From positions 62,001 through 126,000 of the forward strand of contig CANLWY010000003.1 in the NCBI GenBank assembly GCA_947494995.1: a DNA stretch of 64,000 bases, given 5' to 3'. Source of the stretch: an uncultured Campylobacterales bacterium. GTDB lineage: Bacteria; Campylobacterota; Campylobacteria; Campylobacterales; Arcobacteraceae. The position numbers and the translations under genes are program-made. Each line of letters begins with the position of its first letter. Position 1 is the first letter of the stretch. Of this stretch, positions 8,618 to 17,106 are shown one piece after another. The notes under the pieces were generated by a model that had not been told where the DNA came from, did no database searches, and worked only from the letters and a program-made list of their open reading frames with translations.

Positions 8618-10072
8618 ATGAAGAAAATTGCTTTATTGTTAGCAGTAACAGGATCACTTTTTGCAAGTACAGAGATAAAAAGTATAGATATTTTTACAAA
8701 TAAAACTTTTGTAAATCAAAAAATAAATCTAGCTTCAAAAAGTGTGGATTTAATAGGTCAAGTAAGACTTGAAGATGTTAGATTTCTATTAAAAGAAGGT
8801 TGTAAAGTAAATAGTAGTGATATAGAACATGTAAACTTTGAAAATGATGATTTAAGTATTAAAATTGAAGAGTTAAAAGGAAAAATAAATGCAAAACATA
8901 ATGAGATAAAAGCTTTACAAAGCAATATATCATTTTTAGAAAAAACTTCTATCACAAATATTGCTAATTCTAACTCTTTAAAAAATACATCAGAGTTCTT
9001 AAAAAAAGAGATTTTGGCAAATCATAATTCTATATTTGCTCTACAAAAATATATAAAAGAGGACAATGAAGAGTTAAAACAGTTAATCAAAAAAAGAGCA
9101 AATAGTAAGTTTACAAAGTTAGACTTTGATGTAAGTTGTAATAGTGATGTTTTAATTTCATATCCAATTTATAACTTATCAAGAAATGGATTTTATGAAA
9201 TCAACTATGATTCAAAAGATAAAAAAATAGATATTAAAAACTCTAGTTTTTTAACTCAATCAAGTGGAGTAGACTTTAAAAATATTGATATAAATCTTTA
9301 TACATATAATTTTTCTAATCAATTAAAACCAAATAAGTTTTATCCAAAATATTTAGATGTTTATAATCCAAAATCAGTAGCCTATGCACAAGAAGAAGTT
9401 ATGATGATGGATGCTGCAATGCCAATGAAAAAAATGGCAAGACTAAAAGCTGCACCAAGACCAACTTTTGCATATGTAGAAGATACAACAAAATCATTTT
9501 TTAAAGCTTCAAATATAACGCTTTTAAGTGGAAAGAAAACGGAAGTTACTTTTGCAAAAGATGAGTATAAAGCAAATGATAGTTTAGAAATAGATGGATA
9601 CTCTTCTGCTCAAGCTTTTTATAAAGTAGATTTCATATCTAAAAAGCTTTATGGTGTTTTAAATGCAAAACTTTTTTTAGATGGCACATATATTGGTAGA
9701 AACTCTTTAAAAGAGATACAAAAAGATAAGGAAAGTGAAATCCATTTTGGAACAAATAGATTTATTGATGTTAAAAAAGAGTTAGTAAAAGATATGAAAG
9801 AAGAACCTTTCTTTAGTATGAATAAATTAAAAACTCAAAAAATCTGGGAGTATAAAATTACTAATAATAGTAGTAAGATTCAAAGTCTAACTCTTCTTGA
9901 AAGGGTTCCTGTTTCTAAACATGAAGATATAAAAGTTAAACTAATTGGAAAATCAAAGGAAAATAAGTTTGATAAAAATGGTAAAATCTATTTTGATTTA
10001 AAATTAAAACCAAATGAGAGTAAAATCATAAATTTTGGATATGAAATAGAAAGACCAAATAAAAATAAATAA
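8618..10072 (+). CDS. DUF4139 domain protein (MuiA-like), exported
   Basis: A 484-residue protein with a signal peptide (MKKIALLLAVTGSLFAST). An N-terminal DUF4140-like part (about 20-75) is followed by a coiled coil (about 90-165, Lys/Glu/Leu-rich), a spacer with a Met/Ala-rich patch (VMMMDAAMPMKKMARLKAAP) and the C-terminal DUF4139 beta domain ending WEYKITNNSSKIQSLTLLER and KLKPNESKIINFGYEIE. Proteins of this type are sometimes called mucoidy inhibitor A; molecular function is not established. It starts 2 nt after the J-domain gene and is followed 9 nt later by the ADP-ribosylglycohydrolase-like gene. Confidence 0.85.
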   Translation: MKKIALLLAVTGSLFASTEIKSIDIFTNKTFVNQKINLASKSVDLIGQVRLEDVRFLLKEGCKVNSSDIEHVNFENDDLSIKIEELKGKINAKHNEIKALQSNISFLEKTSITNIANSNSLKNTSEFLKKEILANHNSIFALQKYIKEDNEELKQLIKKRANSKFTKLDFDVSCNSDVLISYPIYNLSRNGFYEINYDSKDKKIDIKNSSFLTQSSGVDFKNIDINLYTYNFSNQLKPNKFYPKYLDVYNPKSVAYAQEEVMMMDAAMPMKKMARLKAAPRPTFAYVEDTTKSFFKASNITLLSGKKTEVTFAKDEYKANDSLEIDGYSSAQAFYKVDFISKKLYGVLNAKLFLDGTYIGRNSLKEIQKDKESEIHFGTNRFIDVKKELVKDMKEEPFFSMNKLKTQKIWEYKITNNSSKIQSLTLLERVPVSKHEDIKVKLIGKSKENKFDKNGKIYFDLKLKPNESKIINFGYEIERPNKNK

Positions 10073-10081
10073 GGCTTAAAA

Positions 10082-10948
10082 ATGTTTGATCAAAGAATAG
10101 TAAAAGAATTAGTATTAAGTTCTCTTGTTGCAGACTCTTACTCTTTAGGAGCACATTGGATATATGATGAGAAACAGTTGGAGCAAATAGATTTTGACTG
10201 GAATGAACTAAATGCACCAAAGGCAATTTGGCATAAAGGAAAAGTTGCTGGAGATTTTACACATATTGGAGATCAAGCATTTTGGTTGTATCAATATTTA
10301 CAAAATAAAGAGAGTTTTGATGTTCTAGAATATATTGAGTTTTGGAAAAACAAAATGGATATATATAATGGTTATATTGACGGTGCTACAAGAGAAACAT
10401 TAGAGAACATAAATGACGAAAAAACACCAACAGGAAGTTCTTCAACTGATTTATCAGTAATAGGAAGAATTGCTCCTTTATTACTTGTATCAAAGACAAA
10501 AGAAGAGTTTTTATCAAATGTAGAGACCCTTGTATCTTCAACACATAATTCAAAAGAAGCAATAGTAGCTTCAAGATTTTTTGCAATACTTTTATTAGAA
10601 GTTTTAGAAGGAAAAGTAATTGAAGAGGCAATTTTAGAACTAAAAGATAAGTTTGATACAAAGATTCAATCATTTATTTATAGTGGGGTAGCTTCAAAAA
10701 CTGATGATACTTTTGAAGCAATTAGAGGATTTGGACCTGCTTGTGATATAAGTGGTGGATTTGAAGGTGTAATTCATTTGTTATGTAAGTATGATAACCT
10801 TAAGGATATGTTAGTGTGTAATGCAAGAGCAGGGGGAGATTCAAGTTCAAGAGCAATGGTTTCAACAATGATTTTTATGGCACAACCAGATAAAAGTTTA
10901 AACCAGATTCCTAGCTCATGGTTAAATATTAAAGCAACAATAGCTTAA
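10082..10948 (+). CDS. ADP-ribosylglycohydrolase-fold protein of the crystallin-J1/SelJ type, altered metal site
   Basis: The 288 residues show the all-helical ADP-ribosylglycohydrolase (DraG/ARH) layout: LVLSSLVADSYSLGAHWIYD at the start, GDFTHIGDQAFWLYQYL where active enzymes have TDDT, and ARAGGDSSSRAMVSTMIFMA where they have GGDTDT. In active enzymes those Asp bind two Mg ions; here the DD pair and the second Asp of the last motif are missing and only some acidic residues remain. The GGDSxSR form is what I recall from J1-crystallin and selenoprotein J relatives. So it may be a non-enzymatic or differently acting member. No ADP-ribosyltransferase is adjacent. Confidence 0.8.
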   Translation: MFDQRIVKELVLSSLVADSYSLGAHWIYDEKQLEQIDFDWNELNAPKAIWHKGKVAGDFTHIGDQAFWLYQYLQNKESFDVLEYIEFWKNKMDIYNGYIDGATRETLENINDEKTPTGSSSTDLSVIGRIAPLLLVSKTKEEFLSNVETLVSSTHNSKEAIVASRFFAILLLEVLEGKVIEEAILELKDKFDTKIQSFIYSGVASKTDDTFEAIRGFGPACDISGGFEGVIHLLCKYDNLKDMLVCNARAGGDSSSRAMVSTMIFMAQPDKSLNQIPSSWLNIKATIA

Positions 10949-10956
10949 GGATAAGA

Positions 10957-11379
10957 ATGAATATTTCGAGGTTTTTTAAAGATAAGTTTTATATAGAAGT
11001 AGGCTTAGCTTCATTTCTATTTATTATTGCATTAATAATGGATAGATTAATGGATGCAATTATTTACATGCTATATTTCATCATTTTTCTAGAAATAGTA
11101 AGAGCTGTATTAAACTATATTAGAGAACAAAGAGTAGTTCTTTCTATTCTTGTGGATGCCTTTATTATTCTTGCATTAAGAGAATTGATTGTTAATGTTG
11201 TAAAGATAAATGAAGAGAATATTGACTCTATTGATGCACTTTTTGCTTCTCCTTTAAATTACAATATTATGATTATTTCAGGAGTAGTTTTATTTTTACT
11301 TATTGTAAGGTATTTATCTGTTAAAACTTCTCAAAAGTATCTTATAGAAAAAATGAAAAATTGCGATTGTCATGATTGA
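10957..11379 (+). CDS. PsiE-like small membrane protein
   Basis: A 140-residue inner-membrane protein with four predicted helices (about 14-30, 33-52, 62-80, 97-117), matching the phosphate-starvation-inducible PsiE family, with the typical RVVLSILVDAFIILALREL segment after the second helix. The tail ends KNCDCHD, a Cys/His cluster that could bind metal. The biochemical role of PsiE is unknown. Its 3' end overlaps the radical SAM gene by 8 nt, implying co-translation. Confidence 0.75.
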   Translation: MNISRFFKDKFYIEVGLASFLFIIALIMDRLMDAIIYMLYFIIFLEIVRAVLNYIREQRVVLSILVDAFIILALRELIVNVVKINEENIDSIDALFASPLNYNIMIISGVVLFLLIVRYLSVKTSQKYLIEKMKNCDCHD

Positions 11380-12259
11380 TTATCACGAGCCAGTCTATAG
11401 ACCACCTGCGGAAGCTAATTCTATAATTATTCAAGTTTCACTTGGGTGCAGTTTTAATAAATGTGCCTTTTGTTCTATGTATGAAACAAAAAGATTCAAA
11501 GTTCGCTCTATGGAAGATATAAAAAGAGATATAAGAGATATGTCTGTTTATTCTGATGCAAGAAGAGTTTTTTTAGCTGATGGAGATGCTTTAGCTTGTG
11601 ATACTGATTTTCTTATTGAAATACTTCAATATTTAAAACAAAGGTTTCCAAAACTTCAAAGAGTAAGCTCTTATGCAAGTCCATATAATTTATTAGAAAA
11701 ATCACAAGCAGAGTTAGAACTTTTAAGAGAAAATGGTTTAAGTCTTATTTATTATGGAATTGAATCTGGAAATCATGAGTTGTTGAAATATATAAATAAG
11801 CCAATGAGACCATCAAAAATGATTGAAGGTTTAAATAAGGCTACAAATGCAAATATGAAAATATCTGTTACTGTTATTTTAGGTCTAGGGGGTAAAAAAC
11901 TATCTAAACAACATATTGAAGACAGTGCAAAGCTTATAAATGAGTGTGAACATATAAACTATTTGTCAACATTACAATTAGGACTTTCTTCTACAAAAGA
12001 AGATAATTTTTTTAAAAGGTTTGAAGATAAAAACAGTGAATTTATTTTTTGTACAGATGAAGAGATGTTAGCTGAACAAAAGAGGTTTATCTCTTTAATA
12101 AATCCAAAGAAGTCAATAATTTTTAGATCAAATCATGCTTCAAATGCACTTCCTCTTAAAGGAACACTTCCAAAAGATAAAGATAAATTACTTAAAGTTT
12201 TGAATATGGCCTTAGAAGATGATACTCTTCTTCGACCACATTTTTTAAGAGGTTTTTAA
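11372..12259 (+). CDS. Radical SAM protein
   Basis: A 295-residue radical SAM enzyme. The 4Fe-4S cluster motif is GCSFNKCAFCSMYE, spaced C-x4-C-x2-C rather than the usual C-x3-C-x2-C; this longer spacing is shared by a COG1032-type subgroup. SAM-binding elements follow: VFLADGDAL, LSLIYYGIESGNHELLKYI and SVTVILGLGG. No B12-binding or TRAM domain is present, and the substrate is unknown. The N-terminus starts directly with IDYHEPVYRPPAEANS, typical of this subgroup. It overlaps the PsiE-like gene by 8 nt and converges on the lysine-rich gene 3 nt beyond its stop. Confidence 0.85.
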   Translation: MIDYHEPVYRPPAEANSIIIQVSLGCSFNKCAFCSMYETKRFKVRSMEDIKRDIRDMSVYSDARRVFLADGDALACDTDFLIEILQYLKQRFPKLQRVSSYASPYNLLEKSQAELELLRENGLSLIYYGIESGNHELLKYINKPMRPSKMIEGLNKATNANMKISVTVILGLGGKKLSKQHIEDSAKLINECEHINYLSTLQLGLSSTKEDNFFKRFEDKNSEFIFCTDEEMLAEQKRFISLINPKKSIIFRSNHASNALPLKGTLPKDKDKLLKVLNMALEDDTLLRPHFLRGF

Positions 12260-12262
12260 AAA

Positions 12263-12514
12263 CTATTTTTTAGATTTCTTTTTAGCTTTCTTTTTTGAAC
12301 ATTTTTTCTTATCACACTTTTTAGCTTTCTTTTTTTTGTCAGCTTTCTTCTTTTTATTTTGTTTTTTCTTGTCTTTTTTAACTACTTTTTTCTTAGCTAT
12401 TTTTTTTGCTTCTTTTTTAGTTTTTTCTTTTTTCTTTGTTGCCTTTTTAGCTACTTTTTTAGCAACAGCTTTTTTTGCTTTTTTCTTTTTCTCTTCTTCT
12501 TTTTTCTTTGCCAT
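12263..12514 (-). CDS. Lysine-rich basic protein, histone H1-like composition
   Basis: The 83-residue product is more than half Lys, with Ala, Val and Glu filling the rest (MAKKKEEEKKKKAKKAVAKK and onward), in irregular KKxxKK repeats. A late segment adds two Cys (KKCDKKKCSKKK). An upstream in-frame ATG at 12574 exists, but ATG 12514 follows AAGGAG by 7 nt and begins the basic stretch, so it is preferred. Such sequences resemble bacterial H1/AlgP-like DNA-binding tails and would bind nucleic acid by charge. The low-complexity composition means homology cannot be judged, but SD, clean start and stop support a real gene. Confidence 0.75.
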   Translation of the reverse strand: MAKKKEEEKKKKAKKAVAKKVAKKATKKKEKTKKEAKKIAKKKVVKKDKKKQNKKKKADKKKKAKKCDKKKCSKKKAKKKSKK

Positions 12515-12617
12515 AAATTGCTCCTTGTTTAAAATATAATGAACAATAATACAGGTTTTTATGATTAATGTCAATAAAATATTACTATTTTAATTAAAAT
12601 ATAGATAAAAGTGTGAT

Positions 12618-12644
12618 AATTTCTAGGGAAAGTCCCTAGAAATT
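12618..12644 (-). terminator. Perfect hairpin after the cytochrome c peroxidase gene
   Basis: A 12-bp perfect stem (AATTTCTAGGGA / TCCCTAGAAATT) with a 3-nt loop begins right after the stop codon of the minus-strand peroxidase gene. The T-run beyond it is weak, but position and stability make it the likely terminator. Confidence 0.75.
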
Positions 12645-13670
12645 TTAGTTCATGTCTGGTTTTGGAGTACTTTCAGTAATAACTGGAAGAATAGGGTAAG
12701 TTATTTCAGGTTTTTTACCAGTTAAAGAGTTTAAGAAAGTTACAATTTTATCAGTATCTTTATCTGAGATTTTCATACTAAGCTGAATATCACCCATAAG
12801 TTTTACAGCATGTTTTAAAGTCCATACATTTCCATTATGAAAATAAGGAGCAGTTTCTTCAATATTTCTTAGTGTTGGAGTTTTAACCATTCCATCTTTT
12901 GTACCCGTAAATCCACCTACATTAAGGTCATATTTTTTAGCATCAAATGGCATCATCGTTCCACCTAGACCTATATCATTGTGGCAAGATGCACAACCTT
13001 TATCTATAAATACGTTTAAGCCTTCCTTCTCTTTCTTAGTAAGTGCATTCATATTACCATTTAAAAATGCATCATATCTTGAAGGTGTAATAAGTGTTCT
13101 TTCAAAAACAGCAATAGTTTCAGTAATAAGTCCAAAATCAATTTTTGCATCATCACCATAAGCTTTTTTAAACTCTTCTACATATGTAGGCATAGATAGA
13201 ACTCTTTTTTCAACTAAACCTTTTGGAGCAGCCATTTCAGGTCCTGCTTGAATTGGTCCTTGAGCTTGAGCTTCTAAGTGTGGATCCCTTCCATCCCAAA
13301 ATTGAGCTTTATTTAATACTGAGTTATATACTGTAGGTGAGTTTAAGTGTGCTGGGTTTGGTGTCCATTTGTGACCAACTGCAGCTCCAACTCCATCTAC
13401 TCCACCCATTCCTAAGTTATGACAGGTATTACATGAAATAAGACCACTTTTTGAAAGTCTTGGATCAAAATAAAGTTTTTTACCAAGTTCAACTTTAGCA
13501 TCTGTGATTGGATTTTTAGGATTATCAACAAGTTTTAATATCTCTGATTGACTTGTTGGGATAGCTTTTAATCCTGCCTTGTCAGCTTTTTTTAATAAAG
13601 CTGCATCACTCATTGCAAAAGCACTTACTCCTGCAAATAAAATTGATGAAAAAATCATTGCTTTTTTCAT
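12645..13670 (-). CDS. Di-heme cytochrome c peroxidase
   Basis: A 341-residue periplasmic enzyme that reduces hydrogen peroxide to water with electrons from c-type cytochromes. It has a signal peptide (MKKAMIFSSILFAGVSAFA) and two c-type haem sites, CNTCHNLGMGGVDG in the N-terminal lobe and CASCHNDIGLGG in the C-terminal lobe. Other family marks are LGKKLYFDPRLSKSG, FWDGRDPHLEAQAQGPI, KTPTLRNIEETAPYFHNG and a final MNxxP-like tail. Length is standard for bacterial CcpA. It has its own upstream gap (93 nt to the kinase gene) and a strong hairpin after it, so it is a separate unit beside the regulator-peroxidase-kinase operon. Confidence 0.95.
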   Translation of the reverse strand: MKKAMIFSSILFAGVSAFAMSDAALLKKADKAGLKAIPTSQSEILKLVDNPKNPITDAKVELGKKLYFDPRLSKSGLISCNTCHNLGMGGVDGVGAAVGHKWTPNPAHLNSPTVYNSVLNKAQFWDGRDPHLEAQAQGPIQAGPEMAAPKGLVEKRVLSMPTYVEEFKKAYGDDAKIDFGLITETIAVFERTLITPSRYDAFLNGNMNALTKKEKEGLNVFIDKGCASCHNDIGLGGTMMPFDAKKYDLNVGGFTGTKDGMVKTPTLRNIEETAPYFHNGNVWTLKHAVKLMGDIQLSMKISDKDTDKIVTFLNSLTGKKPEITYPILPVITESTPKPDMN

Positions 13671-13763
13671 TTTCTTCTCCTTTAATAGTTGTTCTGTAAA
13701 TGTAGTATATGAGAAAAAAATGTAGAAATTATGAGAAAATAAAAAGTTTCTGAAAGTAAAATG

Positions 13764-15257
13764 TTACTTTTTAAATATAATAATAAATGAAGCCCCACTC
13801 TTGATATTTTGTACTTCTAGTTTTCCATCGCTTTTTTCTATAATGATTTTAGACATATAAAGTCCTATTCCTAAGCCTTTATCTTTTGTAGTAAAATATG
13901 GTTCAAATATCTTTTCAAGTAACTCTTTTTTTATGCCACCTGCATTATCTTTTATCTCTATTTTTATTTTCTCTTTTTTTATTGATGTTTTTATGTTTAG
14001 TATTGGATTTTCAATATCTTTTTTTATAAATTCATCTTTTGCATTGTTAAAAATATTAAATAGAACTTGTAAAAATTCACCTCTATATGCTTTTACTTGA
14101 ATATTTTCATCTAAATCAAATTCTACGTTTATTTGATGGGCTTTAAAACTTCCTTTTAAAAGGTTTGATACCTCTTTAATAGCTTCACTTAAATCAAACT
14201 CTTCTTTTTGGTTTGTATTTTTAAAAAAATCTCTAAAATCATCAATTGTATTTGAAAGATATTTTATTTGTGCATTTGCAAGTTTTGTTTTCTTTTCAAA
14301 ATACTGGGGACTTAATTTGTCTTTTTCATAGGCTGTTTTTATATTCATTAAAATATATGATATATGTGTTAAAGGTTGTCTCCATTGGTGGGCAATATTC
14401 CCTATCATCTCTCCCATGGAAGCAAGTTTACTTTGATATGTTAGATGTTGCAGTTGCTTTTGTGACCGTTGTAGTTTTCTATATGATAGGGTGAATAGAA
14501 TTAAAAATATAGTAACAAGTACATATAAGACATTTGAAGTAATATAAACACTATGTTGTGCTGTTTTTCTTTGATTTAAAAGTAAATTCTTAGCTTCACT
14601 AAGTAGTTCATCAATATTACTGTTCATAGCTACATCTTGATATTTTAATTGAAAGTTTATACTTTTTTGTAAAGTTTTCACTTTATTTGCAAAGTTGATT
14701 AAAAAGTTATTCTCTAGGTCTAGATTATATTGTTTGATAATATCCACATCATAAAGTCTATTTTGTTCAATCTTTTCTAGTAAATCTATTCTTATATTGT
14801 GAAGTTTGATTTTTGTCTCTAAATCAAACTGTGATAATTCATGGTGAGACCTATCTAAAATAATAGAGATATTTTGTTTATTTGTTGCTCTTCTTGCTTT
14901 GAATCTCTCTAGCCAGATGATTTTTTGATTAAATAGTGAGTATAATTTATCTAGGGTTTCTATATAAGAGCTTTGAAACTTTGCTTCAAAGGAGTCTTTT
15001 TTTAGTTTTTCAATAGCTTGTAAACTCTTATTTATATCTTTGTTTAAAGTATCAAAGTTATTTACAGCACTATTTCCTAAAATATAGCTATTAAGCTTGT
15101 TGTTTAATGCTAAGATAGTATTTATTTTATCATTATGATTAAAAAATATTTGTGTATTTTTCTTATGAAGTACGATAGTGTAAATCATTAAAAAAAATAG
15201 TGTAAGTAGAATTAAAAAAACTATATAGATGTTGTTTTTTATTAGATACTCTTTCAT
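13764..15257 (-). CDS. Sensor histidine kinase of the regulator-peroxidase-kinase operon
   Basis: A 497-residue membrane kinase. Helices at about 12-30 and 238-260 flank a ~200-residue, helix-rich periplasmic sensor without a recognised motif. The cytosolic part has a short coiled coil, the H-box GEMIGNIAHQWRQPLTHISY, and a HATPase domain with N-box VLFNIFNNAKDEFI, G1 IKDNAGGIKKELLEKIFEPY and G2 KGLGIGLYMSKIIIEKSDG. No HAMP domain is obvious. Its start overlaps the stop of the peroxidase gene by 4 nt, and the regulator precedes that gene, so all three should be made together. The stimulus is probably linked to peroxide or haem redox state, by context only. Confidence 0.9.
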   Translation of the reverse strand: MKEYLIKNNIYIVFLILLTLFFLMIYTIVLHKKNTQIFFNHNDKINTILALNNKLNSYILGNSAVNNFDTLNKDINKSLQAIEKLKKDSFEAKFQSSYIETLDKLYSLFNQKIIWLERFKARRATNKQNISIILDRSHHELSQFDLETKIKLHNIRIDLLEKIEQNRLYDVDIIKQYNLDLENNFLINFANKVKTLQKSINFQLKYQDVAMNSNIDELLSEAKNLLLNQRKTAQHSVYITSNVLYVLVTIFLILFTLSYRKLQRSQKQLQHLTYQSKLASMGEMIGNIAHQWRQPLTHISYILMNIKTAYEKDKLSPQYFEKKTKLANAQIKYLSNTIDDFRDFFKNTNQKEEFDLSEAIKEVSNLLKGSFKAHQINVEFDLDENIQVKAYRGEFLQVLFNIFNNAKDEFIKKDIENPILNIKTSIKKEKIKIEIKDNAGGIKKELLEKIFEPYFTTKDKGLGIGLYMSKIIIEKSDGKLEVQNIKSGASFIIIFKK

Positions 15258-16213
15258 TGAATAATTGTTACCTTACCATTTAAGGATTTTAGAAACTCTT
15301 CAATTAAAAAAATTTCTTCTTTTGTTAAGTCTAAACCTAGTTGCGCCTTTGCAATTAAACTTATGGCTTCTTTTAAAGTCTTTACTTTTCCATTGTGTAA
15401 ATAAGGATGAGTAAGAGCCACGTTTCTTAAGCTAGGAACCTTAAAATAAAATTTATCAAAGTCATTTTTTGTGATATTATATAAGCCAAAGTCTGGATTG
15501 TATCCTTCTTTATACTCTTCGTTAGGAGTTCTTCCCATTATTTCATTTGCTACTTTTTCGTCTGTAAGTCCTAGTTGTGCATAAAGTCCACCACCTATGT
15601 TTACCCCATTGTGGCAAGAGACACAACCTTTTTTATTAAAAAGTTCATAGCCTTTTTTTTGATTTTGCGTAAGGGCATTTTCGTCTCCTCTTAAATACTC
15701 ATCAAAAGCACTTGGAGTTACTAGTGTTTTTTGAAACTCTTCAAGGGCATCACCTATGGTTTCTTTACTTATTCCATCTTTATAAAGCTTATTAAACTCT
15801 TTATTGTATTGGCTATTCTTTGATAGTTTTTTAATTAAGTTATTAAAGTTATTTCCCATCTCTTTACTGTTTGTAATAGGAAACTGTACTTGGTGAGCTA
15901 AGGTTTTTACTCTTCCATCCCACATTTGCCTAAAATTGTAAATAGCATTTAGTACTGTTGGGGTATTTATTATTCCTATCTGTCCTTTTATTCCAAAAGA
16001 GAATTGAAGATTATCAACTCCACCCAGCTCTAAGTTATGACAAGTAGCACATGAGACTGTATTATCTTTTGATAATATTGGGTCAAAATAGAGTTTCTTT
16101 CCTAAAAGTGCTTTTTGTTTGTCATATAGCATTTTCTCAGGTAGTGCTTGAATGGGTTCCATGGCAAAGGAAAATGAAGTAAAAACTAAAAAAGTTAATA
16201 AAAACTTATTCAT
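15254..16213 (-). CDS. Second di-heme cytochrome c peroxidase/MauG-like protein, inside a two-component operon
   Basis: A periplasmic di-haem protein with signal peptide (MNKFLLTFLVFTSFSFAM) and two haem sites, CATCHNLELGGVDN and CVSCHNGVNIGGG. It keeps LGKKLYFDPILSKDN, MWDGRVKTLAHQVQFPI and KVPSLRNVALTHPYLHNGK, so it is a full-length (320 aa) relative of the peroxidase at 12.6 kb, but clearly diverged. ATG 16213 is preferred to the upstream TTG 16225 because GGAAAAGAAG directly precedes it. It overlaps the regulator by 8 nt and the kinase by 4 nt. The arrangement suggests it either is the output of the system or senses for the kinase. Confidence 0.92.
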   Translation of the reverse strand: MNKFLLTFLVFTSFSFAMEPIQALPEKMLYDKQKALLGKKLYFDPILSKDNTVSCATCHNLELGGVDNLQFSFGIKGQIGIINTPTVLNAIYNFRQMWDGRVKTLAHQVQFPITNSKEMGNNFNNLIKKLSKNSQYNKEFNKLYKDGISKETIGDALEEFQKTLVTPSAFDEYLRGDENALTQNQKKGYELFNKKGCVSCHNGVNIGGGLYAQLGLTDEKVANEIMGRTPNEEYKEGYNPDFGLYNITKNDFDKFYFKVPSLRNVALTHPYLHNGKVKTLKEAISLIAKAQLGLDLTKEEIFLIEEFLKSLNGKVTIIQ

Positions 16214-16892
16214 CTTCTTTTCCAATTAAATTAATTTGGTATCCAATACCAGATATGTTTTTGATACTTTCTTTTGTCATCTTTTTTCTAAGTTCTCTAG
16301 CCATTGACCTTAAGGCATCATCACTAGCATAATCATCCCAAACATAAGATATAAACTCGTCATATTTTACTGCACGATTAGAGTTTTTAATAAGAAGTTC
16401 TAAAAATAGTAACTCTTTTTTTGTAAGTGCTATTTGTTCTTTATCTAAAAAGAGTGTTTGGTTTAATATATCAAATTTATATCCACCAAAAATATTAAAA
16501 ATTGAAGACTCTTTTACAACATCTTCTGTACAGCTCTCAAGTACAGGTAGTAGAGTATCTTCCATTATAGGTTTTACAAGATATTTAATAAGTCCAAGCT
16601 CAATAGCTTCAATCAAATATTCAGTCTCTAAAAAAGCAGTAGCAATAATGATTTTGGTAGTTTTATCATTTTTTCGTATTTCTTTTATCATCTCAATACC
16701 ATTTAATTTAGGCATTTTAATATCAGTGATGATAATATCAGGTTTTAATTCTTTATATTTTTCTAGACCATCTAATCCATTACATGCTTCATATACATTA
16801 TCACAATGAAATCTAAGATACTCAACGGCATCTTCTCTGATAAACTCTTCATCATCAATATATAAAATCTTTAAATCTTTTAAATTATCCAT
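16206..16892 (-). CDS. OmpR-type response regulator
   Basis: A 228-residue regulator with an N-terminal REC domain (acidic pair in LYIDDEEFI, phospho-acceptor Asp in DIIITDIKMP, switch Thr/Lys in IIATAF and YLVKPI) and a C-terminal winged helix (ALTKKELLFLELLIKNSNRA; SMARELRKKMTKESIKNISG). First gene of the operon with the peroxidase and the histidine kinase. The divergent gap of 214 bp to hemerythrin holds its promoter. Targets are unknown. Confidence 0.92.
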   Translation of the reverse strand: MDNLKDLKILYIDDEEFIREDAVEYLRFHCDNVYEACNGLDGLEKYKELKPDIIITDIKMPKLNGIEMIKEIRKNDKTTKIIIATAFLETEYLIEAIELGLIKYLVKPIMEDTLLPVLESCTEDVVKESSIFNIFGGYKFDILNQTLFLDKEQIALTKKELLFLELLIKNSNRAVKYDEFISYVWDDYASDDALRSMARELRKKMTKESIKNISGIGYQINLIGKEDE

Positions 16893-17026
16893 AACTATAC
16901 CTTTGAAAAAATATATTATATTACAAATTTATTAAATTTAAAGATAAAATTTATTATTTGAAAAAAATTATACTAAAAGCTTAATATTATTTAAACTTTA
17001 AATTTTTTTATTATATTTTATACTCT

Positions 17027-17071
17027 CTTGACCTAAGTCAAGAAAAATGCTTTAATTGTCTTAAGTATACT
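17027..17071 (+). promoter_or_regulatory. CRP/FNR-type dyad and -10 box before hemerythrin
   Basis: CTTGAC-CTAA-GTCAAG (17027-17042) is a perfect dyad with the TTGAx-N4-xTCAA layout of CRP/FNR-family operators. A -10-like TATACT lies at 17066-17071, which puts the dyad centre near -43, close to the classic class II activator position. Control of an oxygen-binding protein by an oxygen- or NO-responsive regulator would make sense; the regulator gene is not in the window. Confidence 0.55.
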
Positions 17072-17106
17072 TGTTAGTGAATAAATGACCAATTATAGGA
17101 ATAGAT

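Noticed and set aside
10386-10673. Leucine-rich antisense frame opposite the ADP-ribosylglycohydrolase gene
   Set aside because: A shadow of AT-rich coding sequence with low-complexity Leu content, no Shine-Dalgarno and no motif; the plus-strand gene is well supported.
12515-12574. Upstream extension of the lysine-rich gene from ATG 12574
   Set aside because: The extra 20 residues have different composition and the strong AAGGAG is placed for ATG 12514.
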